From NCBI GenBank assembly GCA_958510875.1, contig OY294068.1:191108315-191172314 (forward strand): a stretch of DNA of 64,000 bases. Direction: 5' to 3'. Below, piece by piece: positions 49,552 to 59,649 of this stretch; position 1 is the first letter of the stretch, and each line of letters starts with the position of its first letter. The notes beneath the pieces were generated by a model that saw only the letters and a list, made by a program, of their open reading frames with translations, made no database searches and had not been told where the DNA came from. The stretch is from Endomychus coccineus (taxonomy: Eukaryota > Arthropoda > Insecta > Coleoptera > Endomychidae). The position numbers and the translations under genes are program-made.

Positions 49552-50330
49552 TAATACTTTTGACAAGAGTAACAGTTCTATTCCTCACTCTAATCAGAAT
49601 ACTTAGTAACACTGCTTGCGATTCCGGAAAGAAATCGTTTTATCACTTCGAGATCCAAGCGCTAGCTAGTGGCTGAGCGAGGGACTACGAGTTTGGCGAC
49701 GCGTAAGAGACCCATGTCAAACATACGAGTCCCCAGACCTGTATGTACGACCGTGCTTATTACATGCGGAGAAAATGTTCTTGGCCTATCCATACTTTTA
49801 ACGTTTATAGTTTTATGCACTTCCTCTGTTTCAGTTTGTTTGGTATTTCTTATTGCAATGGTCATCAACCTAAGGCAAAGGAACTAACGCCATAATATTT
49901 GTATTGACCATCAAACGGGAGTACAAATGAATTTATTATTGCATTGTTTACATTTCCGCAGATAATCATTGATAAGAAGTAAGAAGTAATGTAATATCGT
50001 GCTAATGTTTTCAATGTGTGTGTTTTATTGAACAATAACAATTATTCAATCCATAATCCACGCTCACTTGTTTTCATTGAATACACGTAGCTTAAAATAT
50101 CTACAATAATCAATTGCTACCAAAAAAAAGAAATTTGAGATACAATTAATGTAAATATTTTTGCATTTTTCATAGTTTACGGTTATTTCAAACCCATGAA
50201 TTTCATCAGAATCATAAGAAATTTTCAATGTATACTCTTTCAGGTATGCATGAGTAGCGATGTAAGTTGGGAGTGAGGAAGGCCTCTGCGTCATTTTGGG
50301 CAAGGTTACATCCCTGATAGAGGAGATTGG
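49552..50330. other. No gene recognised
   Basis: After the THAP exon no second exon is evident. A 72-codon frame at 49669-49887 with a hydrophobic C-terminal half has no recognisable family. Confidence 0.35.
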
Positions 50331-50339
50331 AGTAACGAA

Positions 50340-51190
50340 ACTTCCACCCTACTGCCACCTGATGGCAGTACCTTAAAAGGCCAAAGGTCACTATCTCAGT
50401 GACTGTAGGCGCCTACTTACACGGTTTTTCAGGCGGAGGTCTACGCTTGACTTGTGCCATGGAAAACCTGCGAAGAAACTATGTAAATAGGCGCATATGT
50501 ATTTGCACAGACAGCCGGTCGGCTCTGGGAGCTCTCAAATCAGCCAGAGTCACATCAAGGTTTGTCAAAGAATGCAGAGATACACTGGCTGAACTAGCCA
50601 GGAGAAATGAAGTTCAACTAATCTGTGTCCGTAGGCACAAAGGAGTTGGAGGAAATAAAATGGCCGACTTCCAAGCCAGGCGGGGGTCGTTTAGTGCCAA
50701 TGGTCGCTTCATTAAACTGTGTGGGGGGTCTCGTCCTTCTGGACCAACTGAATAAAGAGTGGTCTGAACTGTGTCGAGAATCACCACGCATGAGGCTAGC
50801 CAAGCTCTTCATCAAAGAACCTGTGCATAGGCTCTCAAAGTTACTCCTTTCTCTGAACAGAAGGAACATCAGAGAGATGACTGGAATCCTAAACCCGGTC
50901 ACTGTCCTCTTAACAAACACCTCACACTAGAGGCGACAGAAACTACCTCTCACATCCTGTTGGAATGCTCAACATTAGCATCACTCAGGCACCGACACTT
51001 GGAGAATCAAAACTGCTCCCAAAAAAACTTATGGAAACCAGCACTGGCAATATTCTGGGCTTCTGGAGGGCCACAAACCGGCCCAGAATAGAATAGGTTT
51101 CTGACCACAGGGCGCACAATAGCCCCAACTAAGTGGCCTAAGTGCACTTGAGGGATAAGCTCCCTCCCCTAAAACGATGATGTTGATGTA
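50340..51190 (+). pseudogene. Jockey-like LINE ORF2 tail (RNase H to 3' end)
   Basis: Frame 50399-50755 contains RNase H: LTCAMENLRRNYVNRRICIC followed by TDSRSALGALKSARV (catalytic Asp in TDS), then LAELARRNEVQLICVRRHKG where the family has VPGH. The tail runs on in other frames: WSELCRESPRMRLAKLFI, LLLSLNRRNIREMTGILN, then TTSHILLECSTLASLRHRHL near 50950-51000 (the knuckle His and Cys). The end is close to RPRIE and a TAG near 51090. The 5' part is missing. About 60 bases beyond its 3' end lies the histone H1 fragment. Frameshifts show it is inactive. Confidence 0.82.
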
Positions 51191-51253
51191 TTACCAAGGT
51201 AATTCAAGTAATATTAGGTAAATACATCTAATTATGCGCTAACGAAAGACAGT

Positions 51254-51628
51254 TTGATGGCTATCCTATCGATGGCGCGAATATTAGGCGGCTCCAAACG
51301 AAAGGTAAAGGAGCTCACCAACGCCACGTCGGCCGTATCTACTAAGAACGGAGCTACGGCGAAATCTAAGGGAGTGTCTTCGAAAAAGACGACAGCCGTT
51401 GCCAAATCGGCCAAGACAGCCACCGTTTCGAAAACTGCCAAGACTCAGGCCGAAAAGAAAGTGTCAACCCCTGTTAAGGCAAAAAAGCCGGCTGCGGAAA
51501 AGAAGGCGGCTAAAGCGAGGACGAAGAAGCTCAATGCACCCCTTCTAAGACTGCCAAAGCTGTCTACGAAAGCCAAGAAGGCCGCTTCACCGAAAAGGAA
51601 AAGGGAACGGTATCGTAGTACTTCGTGA
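51254..51628 (+). pseudogene. Linker histone H1 fragment (C-terminal domain)
   Basis: The 124-codon frame is lysine- and alanine-rich like an H1 C-terminal tail, which binds linker DNA between nucleosomes. Visible features: KKTTAVAKSAKTATVSKTAK, a STPVKAKKPAAEKKAAKA stretch with an S/T-P-x-K site, and a final ASPKRKR. The globular winged-helix domain that H1 needs is absent; the first 25 residues do not resemble it. Around NAPLLRLPKL the next frame reads PSKTAKAV, which is more H1-like, suggesting two compensating indels. A replication-type histone stem-loop follows 33 bases after the stop. The best reading is a truncated H1 gene or pseudogene. The LINE tail ends just upstream. Confidence 0.75.
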
Positions 51629-51660
51629 AATCTACAGCATGGATACTTCAAACATAAAAT

Positions 51661-51676
51661 GGCCCTTTTCAGGGCC
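51661..51676 (+). promoter_or_regulatory. Histone mRNA 3' stem-loop
   Basis: GGCCCTTTTCAGGGCC: a 6-base-pair stem with a TTTC loop, flanked by AT and AC. It fits the metazoan replication-dependent histone stem-loop (GGYYCTTTTCAGRRCC) bound by SLBP in place of poly(A). It lies 33 bases after the H1 stop, a normal distance. I saw no clear purine-rich downstream element. Confidence 0.88.
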
Positions 51677-51862
51677 ACAATTACAATAAAATAGAAATTT
51701 TCCGTCTTTGCGGCCTGTCGTCAATAGTAATCCTCTTATTTCATTGCGCCTGGAATAATATAAGAAATACGATCCTATAACTCTGTTGTCGGGGCAGTGT
51801 TTCATATAATTCAAATACTATTTGAGGGTAATAACTTACAGGGGGTAACTCATTGTTCACAT

Positions 51863-53457
51863 CAGTGGCGGCTCGTGAACTTTTTAAGAGAGGAGGCTGG
51901 ACATGAAACGTTTTTGTAAGAATATACTCTATCCAGCCAATAAATTTAATCTTTGCACAGTGACCGTACCAGCTACTTCAGTGACAAAATTAATTGTTGC
52001 CAAGCAAGAACCAACGTGGAGGTGTAGAGTTTCTCTTGGCAAAACATTTTTTTGTTCGTTTTTCTTTTTTCTTTGAATTTTTGATATTTTTCCATTTTTT
52101 TTAATTTTTCTTATTTTTTTTTTATTTTTATTTTTATTAACTTTTTTTATATATTAACGGAATTCTACGGTCTTTAGTTTGCGAAAAATGATCAATAGTA
52201 TTATCATAGAATGTATCATTTTGTTTTAAGTGTTTTACTAAATCTTTTTCAATAGATATCAAACTAACATTGTATAAACGATTTTGGCCCATTGTATTTC
52301 GCTTTCGTTTGAGAGTAGAAAATGATCTCTCCACCGATGCCGACGTGACAGGAATGGTGACTGTCAAACAAAGTAGTTTACAAAACTGAGGTAAAACTTG
52401 TTGCAAATCATTGTCTATCATATATTTTATCATATCGGCGTGAATGTCGTACTGGCTTAAAATATCTTTATCCGAGTATATAACCCATAATTCATTGTGC
52501 AGTGCTATATCAAAAAATTCATATTTTAGAATCAAGTTATCTAAAAGTGTATTGGGAAACTCTTTTGAAAAAGATTCGAAAAATCTTCTATTCGTCAAGT
52601 CGAAAAACTTCAATTCATGTAAATCGGAAAATCGAATCTCAATTTGACCTTTAATGGTATCTAAAATTTCATAAAAAAATTTGTTCATAATGTAGTTTCT
52701 TGTCTACCAAATTATATGTTCTCCTCCTTTAACAATATTCTGTTTACCGTTTAATTTAAACTTAATACTCGATGTAATATGTTCCTGCGATTTTTCATGT
52801 CTGTCTATACCACGAGCTAAAGTTTCCAAATCATCATAACCCGAGTGCCCCCAACATGAAGTTCTATCAGATGTAAATAGCAAGCAATATAATTTATAGT
52901 GTATTTCGATAACATACCTGTCATCACAAATCCTTTCAAATCCGGTAAAGGTCGTTTATTTTTAAAAAACACTTTTCTGTCATATGTTAATTCACTAAAT
53001 GGATTTTCTAAGAAGTCAGCAACTAAATCACTACTCATTTAAACGTTAAATAACTCACCGAACAGATAAATTATAACTTAACCTTAGTTCGCGTCGCGAA
53101 ACAAAAACAATAACTGACGGAGCAAGCGTGGCATCGTATTTCATACGACCGACGGAATGCGAACGAGAAGCTAGCCTACAGAGAGTGTTGCCATATCCGC
53201 TGTTTTACCCTATTTGGCAATTGGACTGGTTGGGAAAACGGCAACTGTGTTGACCACACGTATTTAGCGTTTGAGATATATAGAGAATCTAGCCTCTGGC
53301 CACTGTTGCCAGATTAAAAATAACTACTGAGAACGGGGAATTAATTGTAAAATTTAAAGAATTATCAGAGAAACAGGAAATAAAATGGAGAATGATCATT
53401 AAGATAAATTGGTGAGGAGGCTGAGCCTCCTTAGCCTCCTTCGAGGAGCCGCCACTG
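51863..53457 (-). mobile_element. hAT transposon, internally deleted
   Basis: A 1595-base element with hAT ends CAGTGGCGGCTCGTG on the left and, reversed, CAGTGGCGGCTCCTC on the right. It is flanked by 8-base target duplications GTTCACAT (51855-51862) and GTTTACAT (53458-53465), differing at one base. A minus-strand transposase remains in two parts. Full hAT elements of this ZMYM1-like type are usually near 3 kb, so the middle is lost. Confidence 0.92.
52137..53038 (-). pseudogene. hAT transposase remnants (ZMYM1-like)
   Basis: The N-terminal piece (52817-53038) starts MSSDLVADFLENPFSELTYD and includes KNKRPLPDLKGF. After a frameshift the TTF-type zinc-finger end reads CWGHSGYDDLETLARGID then RHEKSQEHI (about 52745-52850). 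The C-terminal piece (52137-52688) is open: DLQQVLPQFCKLLCLTVTIP, then VTSASVERSFSTLKRKRNTM and LISIEKDLVKHL, the hAT dimerisation domain. The catalytic core between them is gone. The protein would bind element ends and excise them; this one cannot. Confidence 0.85.
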
Positions 53458-53507
53458 GTTTACATTATTATCCCTAAATAGTATCAAAACAGGCACATTT
53501 TGATTCT

Positions 53508-53560
53508 TAATTCATTCACTCTGATGATGGCTACTTGATAGCCGAAAGGTTCTCAGTTTT
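53508..53560 (+). ncRNA. Hammerhead-ribozyme-like motif
   Basis: CTGATGA (53521-53527) is followed by one bulged T, then a 5-pair stem II (GGCTA, loop CTTGA, TAGCC) and GAA (53544-53546). Stem III is AG/CT closed by a GTT loop, then C (53554) at the cleavage position. Stem I begins with three pairs: ACT (53518-53520) with AGT (53555-53557). Every core position of a minimal type-I hammerhead is present. It starts about 60 bases outside the hAT element. The CTGATGATGG phrase and bulged T are shared with the motif at 21600. Confidence 0.55.
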
Positions 53561-53599
53561 TTAATAGTATTTTTAGTGGATAAGAGGGATAATTTCTTA

Positions 53600-54456
53600 T
53601 CAATAATGTGTTTAATGATGCACATGTTGAGAACATTTGTTGTAGGTCATACAAAACTCTGGGCTTCATATGCCCTAATAGCCGACGTTGTTAATCCTAA
53701 TTTGACTCTTTAGTTACCCTCATGTCGAGGAACCCTCCAAAAAAGAATATGTTTTGTGGCCCTTAACTAATTGCAAAAGTGCACCTGAAATATGGAAATT
53801 AGAATAGTTATCAATCGTATTACTGATGTTAACTAATTTATTCGGATTAAAGGTTTCACACAATATGTGGAGGATGTGTACATTTGATGGCGAGTCAAAT
53901 CAAAATCAAATTGATCCACTGAACTTATTTAAATTTTAAACTTACCTTAGCCAGAGAAAGAATTTACCAGCCAACAATAACAATGAATTGCTGTGCACCT
54001 TTACTTATTAGTTATATGAAAATAGTGGTTACATAAATAGCAAACATAGGAAAAGGCACGTGCATAATTTTACAGAGCCGAATGCCGACGCGCCGTCAGT
54101 AGCAATGACTTGAATTGTTTTTCAAATTCCTGCCCTATATAATTACGTCCTGCCACACGTGCGCTATTTTATCCGTGCAGACCAAATCATTTTGTTTTGG
54201 CGCTAAGCTGTACTTAAACTACGTAATAATAGTAAAGGTAAATTGTTTTTCTTTCGTACAAATTACACGAAAGCTAACACTTTAGTTTTATTCTTTTATG
54301 CACTTCTTTATTAGAGGCTCCCGTTTGAACGAGTTTCGCGTTGTAGCGTTGACTCTTTTTACGAGAACGCTAAGAAATATAAATTGAAATATGATTTAAC
54401 TAACCTAATTACAAGAAATTGCAATATAACAAATTTAATGAGTGTTAATGAGAAAT
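53600..54456. other. No gene recognised
   Basis: AT-rich sequence; no supported feature. Confidence 0.45.
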
Positions 54457-55522
54457 GTCCAGTCGCTCTGTCGTGAAAAATGCCCAAAAACGGTTTTTTT
54501 TGGGGAGTGGTATTTTAGAGTGGTTTCGTATGTTTTTTGGGTCGCTGATCACGAATCTGAAGGTCAAAGGTGTATTGGATCAATGCGCTTCAAGTTATGA
54601 GCATTTTTATGGCGAAAAATGCCATTTTTTGCGTATTTTCGGTTACATGAAAAGTATGACATATATGAAAAAAATACCTGTATGAAAATTATAGGTATTA
54701 TCAGAACGCGTCGAATGAGCATTTTTAGCATTAAATAGTTTTATTTGTTTTCTTTTGGAAAATTCAATTTTTTTTCCAAAAACCCAAAATTTGGGCTCAG
54801 GGTAGACCTCAACACGTCTACTTCAATATCTCAGCCGAATCTCAACCAATCGAGTTCGGGTTGAGCTCAAAAGTTGGGTCATAGAAATTTCTTCTAGCTG
54901 TGAAAATTTCAATTTATCTCATAAAATTTAACCTTACAATTTATCGATTTTTTTGAGGTTGAAAAACTTTGACCTATCGCCAAAATGCCGCATTTGAAAA
55001 AAAATGTGCAAGCTTGGAAAACAATTCAATTAGTTATCGCCATTCTACGATTTTTTGTAAATGGCTGATTGTAGCGCCCCCTCATAAGATATTCAAAAAA
55101 ATCGAAAAATACATGAAAAAAGATACAAAAGTGCACTATTTCTTGCTATTTACAAATCATTGAGCTGAAAAATAAAGTCAAAAGAATTTTTGGTTGTTTT
55201 TAAAAAAAAAAAGCCTAAAATGGGTCCACAGTGAGCCCAAAATATTTTAGAAACTTCTAGTTGGGCTCATTCGACGCGTTTTAATAACATCTATAATTTT
55301 CATACAGGTATTTTTTTCATGTATGTCATACTTTTCATGTTAAACCGAAAATACGCAAAAAATGGCTTTTTTGGCAATAAAAAATGCTCATAACTTGGAG
55401 CGCATTGATCCAATACACATTTGACCCTCCGATTCGTGATCAGCGACTAAAAAAACATAAGAAACCATTCTAAAATGACACTCCCCAAAAAAAATCCGTC
55501 AAAAATTACAGAGCGACTGGAC
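54457..55522. mobile_element. Foldback element with about 320-base inverted repeats
   Basis: A 1066-base element. The left end GTCCAGTCGCTCTGT is repeated inverted at the right (ACAGAGCGACTGGAC). Arms agree for about 320 bases, including TTTTTTTTGGGGAGTG, GTCGCTGATCACGAATC, GCATTTTTT and AAAATTATAG blocks. A central 400 bases is unpaired. The end sequence GTCCAGTC is shared with the foldback at 9910-11141. Target duplication unclear. No protein encoded. Confidence 0.82.
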
Positions 55523-56183
55523 TAAAATAAAATCCAAAATCATCACTGAATAGTAATGTAGGGTTAATGTTTTTTGCAATCGAAGAACCGCACAGGATAG
55601 AAGCATATTATTTTGCCTCAGGATCTTGAACTTTAATTAAGAAATAAATTGTATTTTAATTGTAATTACATATTGATACACATGAGATGATATAAAATAT
55701 ATCATTGCCTTATTCTCGGATTGCTACGCAAGCATTTGTATCCTAAGATATTTTAACATACCATACCTGTAATAAGCCGTCCTACCTGCTACCAAACTCG
55801 ATTAAAATTTGCGATAAAGATCACAGATTAGATAAACAAGAGCACTTTAATTAATGCTCTTATGTTCACAGAACTTATTAAAATTATCCTTAATAATAAA
55901 TTACTCGTCGAAATATAATTCGCCCTGATAACCGAAATGTGGCATTCCTTGAATCATGGTGTACTGGATTCCTTATGTTTAAAAACTACTAGTTGTGTTT
56001 GAAACTATTCAACATTATTCATTCATGGCTCTTTTGTTAGACAATGCAAAATCTACACAGTTTTTCCTACGACCAATGAAAAGACAGATAAAAATTCAGA
56101 TTTAACTTATTTATGCAAGCCCAACAAAACTTTTTTTGAATATAATAAAAGAAAACCTGGCAAGCCAAAATGTTAAGACATTC
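55523..56183. other. No gene recognised
   Basis: AT-rich interval with nothing identifiable. Confidence 0.45.
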
Positions 56184-56185
56184 TA

Positions 56186-57746
56186 CAGGCTATTCCATCT
56201 CAGACGAGCCACCCCGTATATTTCTTATCCCATAGTGAGTGGAAAAATCTCCCGAAACACCTTGAATGATTTTGTTTGGGGGACATCTTTTGACGTATAT
56301 TTGAGGCTTGAACGAGCAACCCCCTAATAGGGGACGCTTCAACCCCTCAAAATTGAATAGGGGAGAGGGGTTGAGTGATACGTCATTTGAAAGGTCTTGG
56401 AAGCCTCTTTACAACGGTGTATGAAAAACGTAAATTTGATGAACCGTTTCCGCCAAAAATTAACATTGTTGCTCGAATGCGCCACATTGAATATTTTGGT
56501 TATTTGTACAATGTACAAGCTCTTTTTCATTAAGCCCTTTTTGCAAACTTGAACAATCTTCAAAAAATCACATTCGAAAAAAAATTGAATCTGCGTGTTT
56601 AAATCAAATGTTCAAATTGTCCTCCATTGACTTCCATACAATAATACATTCTCTCAAACTAATAAATAAGAAAACAGCAAAACATTTCCTTATGTTGCCT
56701 TCATTTTTTGTTCTTAGAAATTGTTTAGGCATAACTGTAGAATTTGGAGCGATACAAATCCTCATGTATTTCGAGAAGCTGACACTCAACATCGGGAAAA
56801 AATAAACGTTTGGGTAGAAATTTTGGGAGACCACCTAATTGGACCTCTGTTTATTCCTGATAGTTTAAATGGCGAAATATATCTTGAAATGTTGGAAAAT
56901 GCGATTGATCCGTTAATAACTGAACGATTAGAAAACGATCCTCTACTACTTGAACAACAATTGCATTTCCAACAAGACGGAGCTCCTCCTCACTACGCCG
57001 CACCAGTTCGCCAATACCTCAATTTGCAATACCCCGGTCGTTGAATTGGAAGAAGAGGTCCTATGGAGTGTCCTGCCCGATCTCCTGACCTGAAGCCTCT
57101 GGACTTCTTCTTGTGGGGACATCTTAAGTCCAAGATTTTTGTGACTCAGCCTGAAAATTTGGACGAACTACGCCAACGAATTGTAAATGAGTGTCGTCAA
57201 ATAACTCCAATTATGCTGAACCATGTTAGAGACGGTTTTCAGTCAATATTGTATTTTTGTATCGAAGTCAATTGAGGACAAATTGAACATTTGATTTAAA
57301 CACGCAGATTTAATTTTTTTCATTGTAAGCATGACAACACAATTCAATTTTTTTGCGAATGTGATTTTTTGAAGATTGTTTAAGTTTGTAAAAAAGGCTT
57401 AATAAAAATGAGCTTGTACATTGTACAAATAACCAAAATATTCAAGGTGGCGCATTCGAGAAACAAAATTAATTTTTGGCAAAAACGGTTCATCAAATTT
57501 ACGTTTTTCATACACCGTTGTAAAGAGGCTTCCAAGACCTTTCAAATGACGTATCACTCAACCCCTCTCCCCTATTCAATTTTGAGGGGTTGAACAGCCC
57601 CTTATTAAGGGGTTGCTCGTTCAAGTATCAAATATACGTCAAAAGATGTCCCCCAAACAAAATCATTTGTTGTGTTTCGGGAGATTTTTCCACTCACTAT
57701 GGGATAAGAAATAAACGGGGTGGCTCGTCTGAGATGGGACACCCTG
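56186..57746 (+). mobile_element. Mariner-superfamily transposon, deleted copy 2
   Basis: Same family as 12825-14999 but reversed relative to it, 1561 bases, flanked by TA (56184-56185 and 57747-57748). The ends are CAGGCTATTCCATCTC and, reversed, CAGGGTGTCCCATCTC. Long inverted repeats are retained. About 614 bases are missing between GTTCTTAGAA (56721 area) and GGCATAACTGTAGAATTTGG, which removes the N-terminal half of the transposase. The shared long-arm structure in both copies shows it is a family trait. Confidence 0.9.
56724..57299 (+). pseudogene. Transposase C-terminal half (copy 2)
   Basis: Plus-strand remainder of the same transposase: NCRIWSDTNPHVFREADTQH, INVWVEILGDHLIGPLFIPD, then HFQQDGAPPHYAAPVRQYLN (second Asp), a stop where the family has Trp (about 57043), CPARSPDLKPLDFFLWGHLK (third Asp), and TQPENLDELRQRIVNECRQI. 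A further stop interrupts near the end, before the FEHLI-type terminus (here EHLI). The first catalytic Asp (SDE) and DNA-binding domains are deleted. Here the Gln of APVRQY is intact, confirming that the stop in copy 1 is a mutation. Confidence 0.87.
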
Positions 57747-57759
57747 TATAGCCTTGAAA

Positions 57760-58855
57760 TAAAGAAAGAACGTTGGAGAATTGTATATGGGCACATGCCC
57801 CCCGAATTTTTTTAAACAGATTATGTCCACTGATAAACTAACATTTACTACTAACGGGGGGGGGGGGGGGGCGAGTTTCATCGCCTAACGTACGACATTG
57901 GTTTATAAATAATGTATAATAGATGTAGGAGCCAGTACTACCCGAAGTAAACGGGGGTTGCGATTTTCGAAACGATATTTAGGACCTTTCTTTTCGGATT
58001 TTCTTTTTCATAATTATTTCAGCAAGAAGTAATGAATGCTTCGGACGATCTATACACTGGTTGTGATTGAAATTATTCAACAATAATCATTTATGACTCT
58101 TTCGTAACAATCTACACAGCTTTTCCTACATCCAAGGAAAAAACAAATAATACTTCAGTCCTAACTTATTTGGGTAGGCTCGCCAGAACCAAAATGGGGA
58201 TGTTGTCATCTTTGACACTTTGAAATCCGAATAAAAGACAGCTGAGAAATGCCGCTTCTAACTACTTAGCTCGCTACGCTCGCTGCACTTCAATAATCTA
58301 CTTGATGACCGATTACATCTAGTCTGTTCGCATTGTTAAATTAAATTGTCATTACCAACAAAACGTCTTCGAACTGAAATTTGGTGGTACATTCTCTTTT
58401 TTGTTTCAGATCAACGTCTATTGATTGGGGTGTCAGTCAACTGGACTCAGTAATGGACAAAAAAGATGTAACGGGAAATTCGTATCTAGTTTTAACCATG
58501 TATGGAGACCATTGCCTTCATCATATGTTCCCAACATTAGATCATGCCATTCTATCGTATCTATCCAGTTTTCAACAAAGTCGTGAAACAGTTTGATGTA
58601 GATCTACGAATGACGTCACAAGTGACTTTGATCAAAGGCCAATTTCAACAATTATTGAGAGATAAGTCGAACCCAAATCCCCCGAATTTATTACAACTGA
58701 TTTGAGATCATCGTAATAGCTATAGTATTATATCGGCTTAATAAATACTTAATTATTTGTTAAGGATCAACTGTTAATTCTAAGAATGGGTTTGTAGACT
58801 CTTTAGAGTTTGATTTCATCAAATAAATTTTGTTTTCATACTTAGTTCGTGCATT
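57760..58855. repeat. Unassigned sequence with G-run and short repeat
   Basis: A run of about 17 G near 57857-57874 precedes CATCGCCTAACGTACGACATTGG (57880-57902). Nearly the same phrase follows another G-run at 59346-59385, so the two belong to a small repeat. The rest is non-coding with no recognised gene. Confidence 0.5.
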
Positions 58856-58858
58856 TTT

Positions 58859-59014
58859 GACTGTAGAAATGCGATAAATTTTTTTCGCAAAAAAAATACC
58901 GGACAAATTTTCTAAAACACTTTCTGAATCGAATGCAGAAAACCGCATCTTAATCCATCCAACTGCGCCAAATTTGGAAGGTTTGGCCTATTTTAATGCT
59001 CTATTTCCTCGACT
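58859..59014 (-). repeat. Dispersed repeat of unknown family, copy B
   Basis: Inverted partner of 45472-45620; see that entry for the shared phrases. Similarity drops away at both ends, so the full unit may be larger than 156 bases. Confidence 0.7.
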
Positions 59015-59440
59015 AATATAGAATATATTTATATATATAAAATGGTTGTAAATGTATGAATATAGGTCTCATTAAATCGATTAGTGATATCACAGCTAAT
59101 TTTATACGATCTCTTCATGGCAAATAGGGCACATACACACCAAAAATCCATCGAAAACTTCAGTCTCTCCAGTAAATACTTTTCTCTTCTCCTTAATTGT
59201 ATTTAACGGTCTCTTTAACATAAGGTCATTTGAACTATAATCAATTAAAAACCAATTTATCATCGATTCTGACGATACGTGCTTCTCACTTCTCGGAATA
59301 GAGGAAATACCCATATAATTAAACCAATGAACCAACCCTTACTACTGTTGGGGGGGGGGCATCGCCTAACATACGACATTGGTTCATAATTAATTCATGG
59401 TTACTCAGAATTTTCAATTAGACGGCAGAACTATTCATAA
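59015..59440. repeat. Unassigned; second G-run repeat
   Basis: Contains the G-run and CATCGCCTAACATACGACAT near 59347-59380 that match 57857-57902. No gene seen. Confidence 0.45.
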
Positions 59441-59645
59441 TTTCACTCACCCCACCGAAAAAATTTCCGAGCACTCTGGTGTACCAGCGAAACGTCCCCT
59501 CCGGAGGTTCACACTGATATATTTGCTTGTTCGAACTTTAAACGCAGGTTTTCTCCACATAAGGTCTGCCATCCAAGTACTAACAGTGAACTGTGATCGG
59601 CATTGCTTAACATCAGATATCGAATGACAATCGTCAAATGAGCCC
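59440..59645 (-). ncRNA. 5S rRNA-like sequence, perhaps a 5S-derived SINE
   Basis: On the minus strand, GTTAAGCAATGCCGATC (about 59597-59613) and, 10 bases on, GTTAGTACTTGGATGGCAGA (59567-59586) match the box A/intermediate and box C regions of the 5S rRNA internal promoter. The sequence then runs ACCTTATGTGGAGAAAACCT into a GC-richer body (CTCCGGAGGGGACGTTTCGC). The 5' half of 5S is not clear and the spacing is short, so it is not a functional 5S gene. A 5S-headed SINE (SINE3 class) or a pseudogene are the two readings. Confidence 0.5.
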
Positions 59646-59649
59646 TGAC

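Noticed and set aside
49669..49887. 72-codon frame with a hydrophobic stretch
   Set aside because: No family likeness; overlaps an antisense frame of equal length, which is typical of chance frames.
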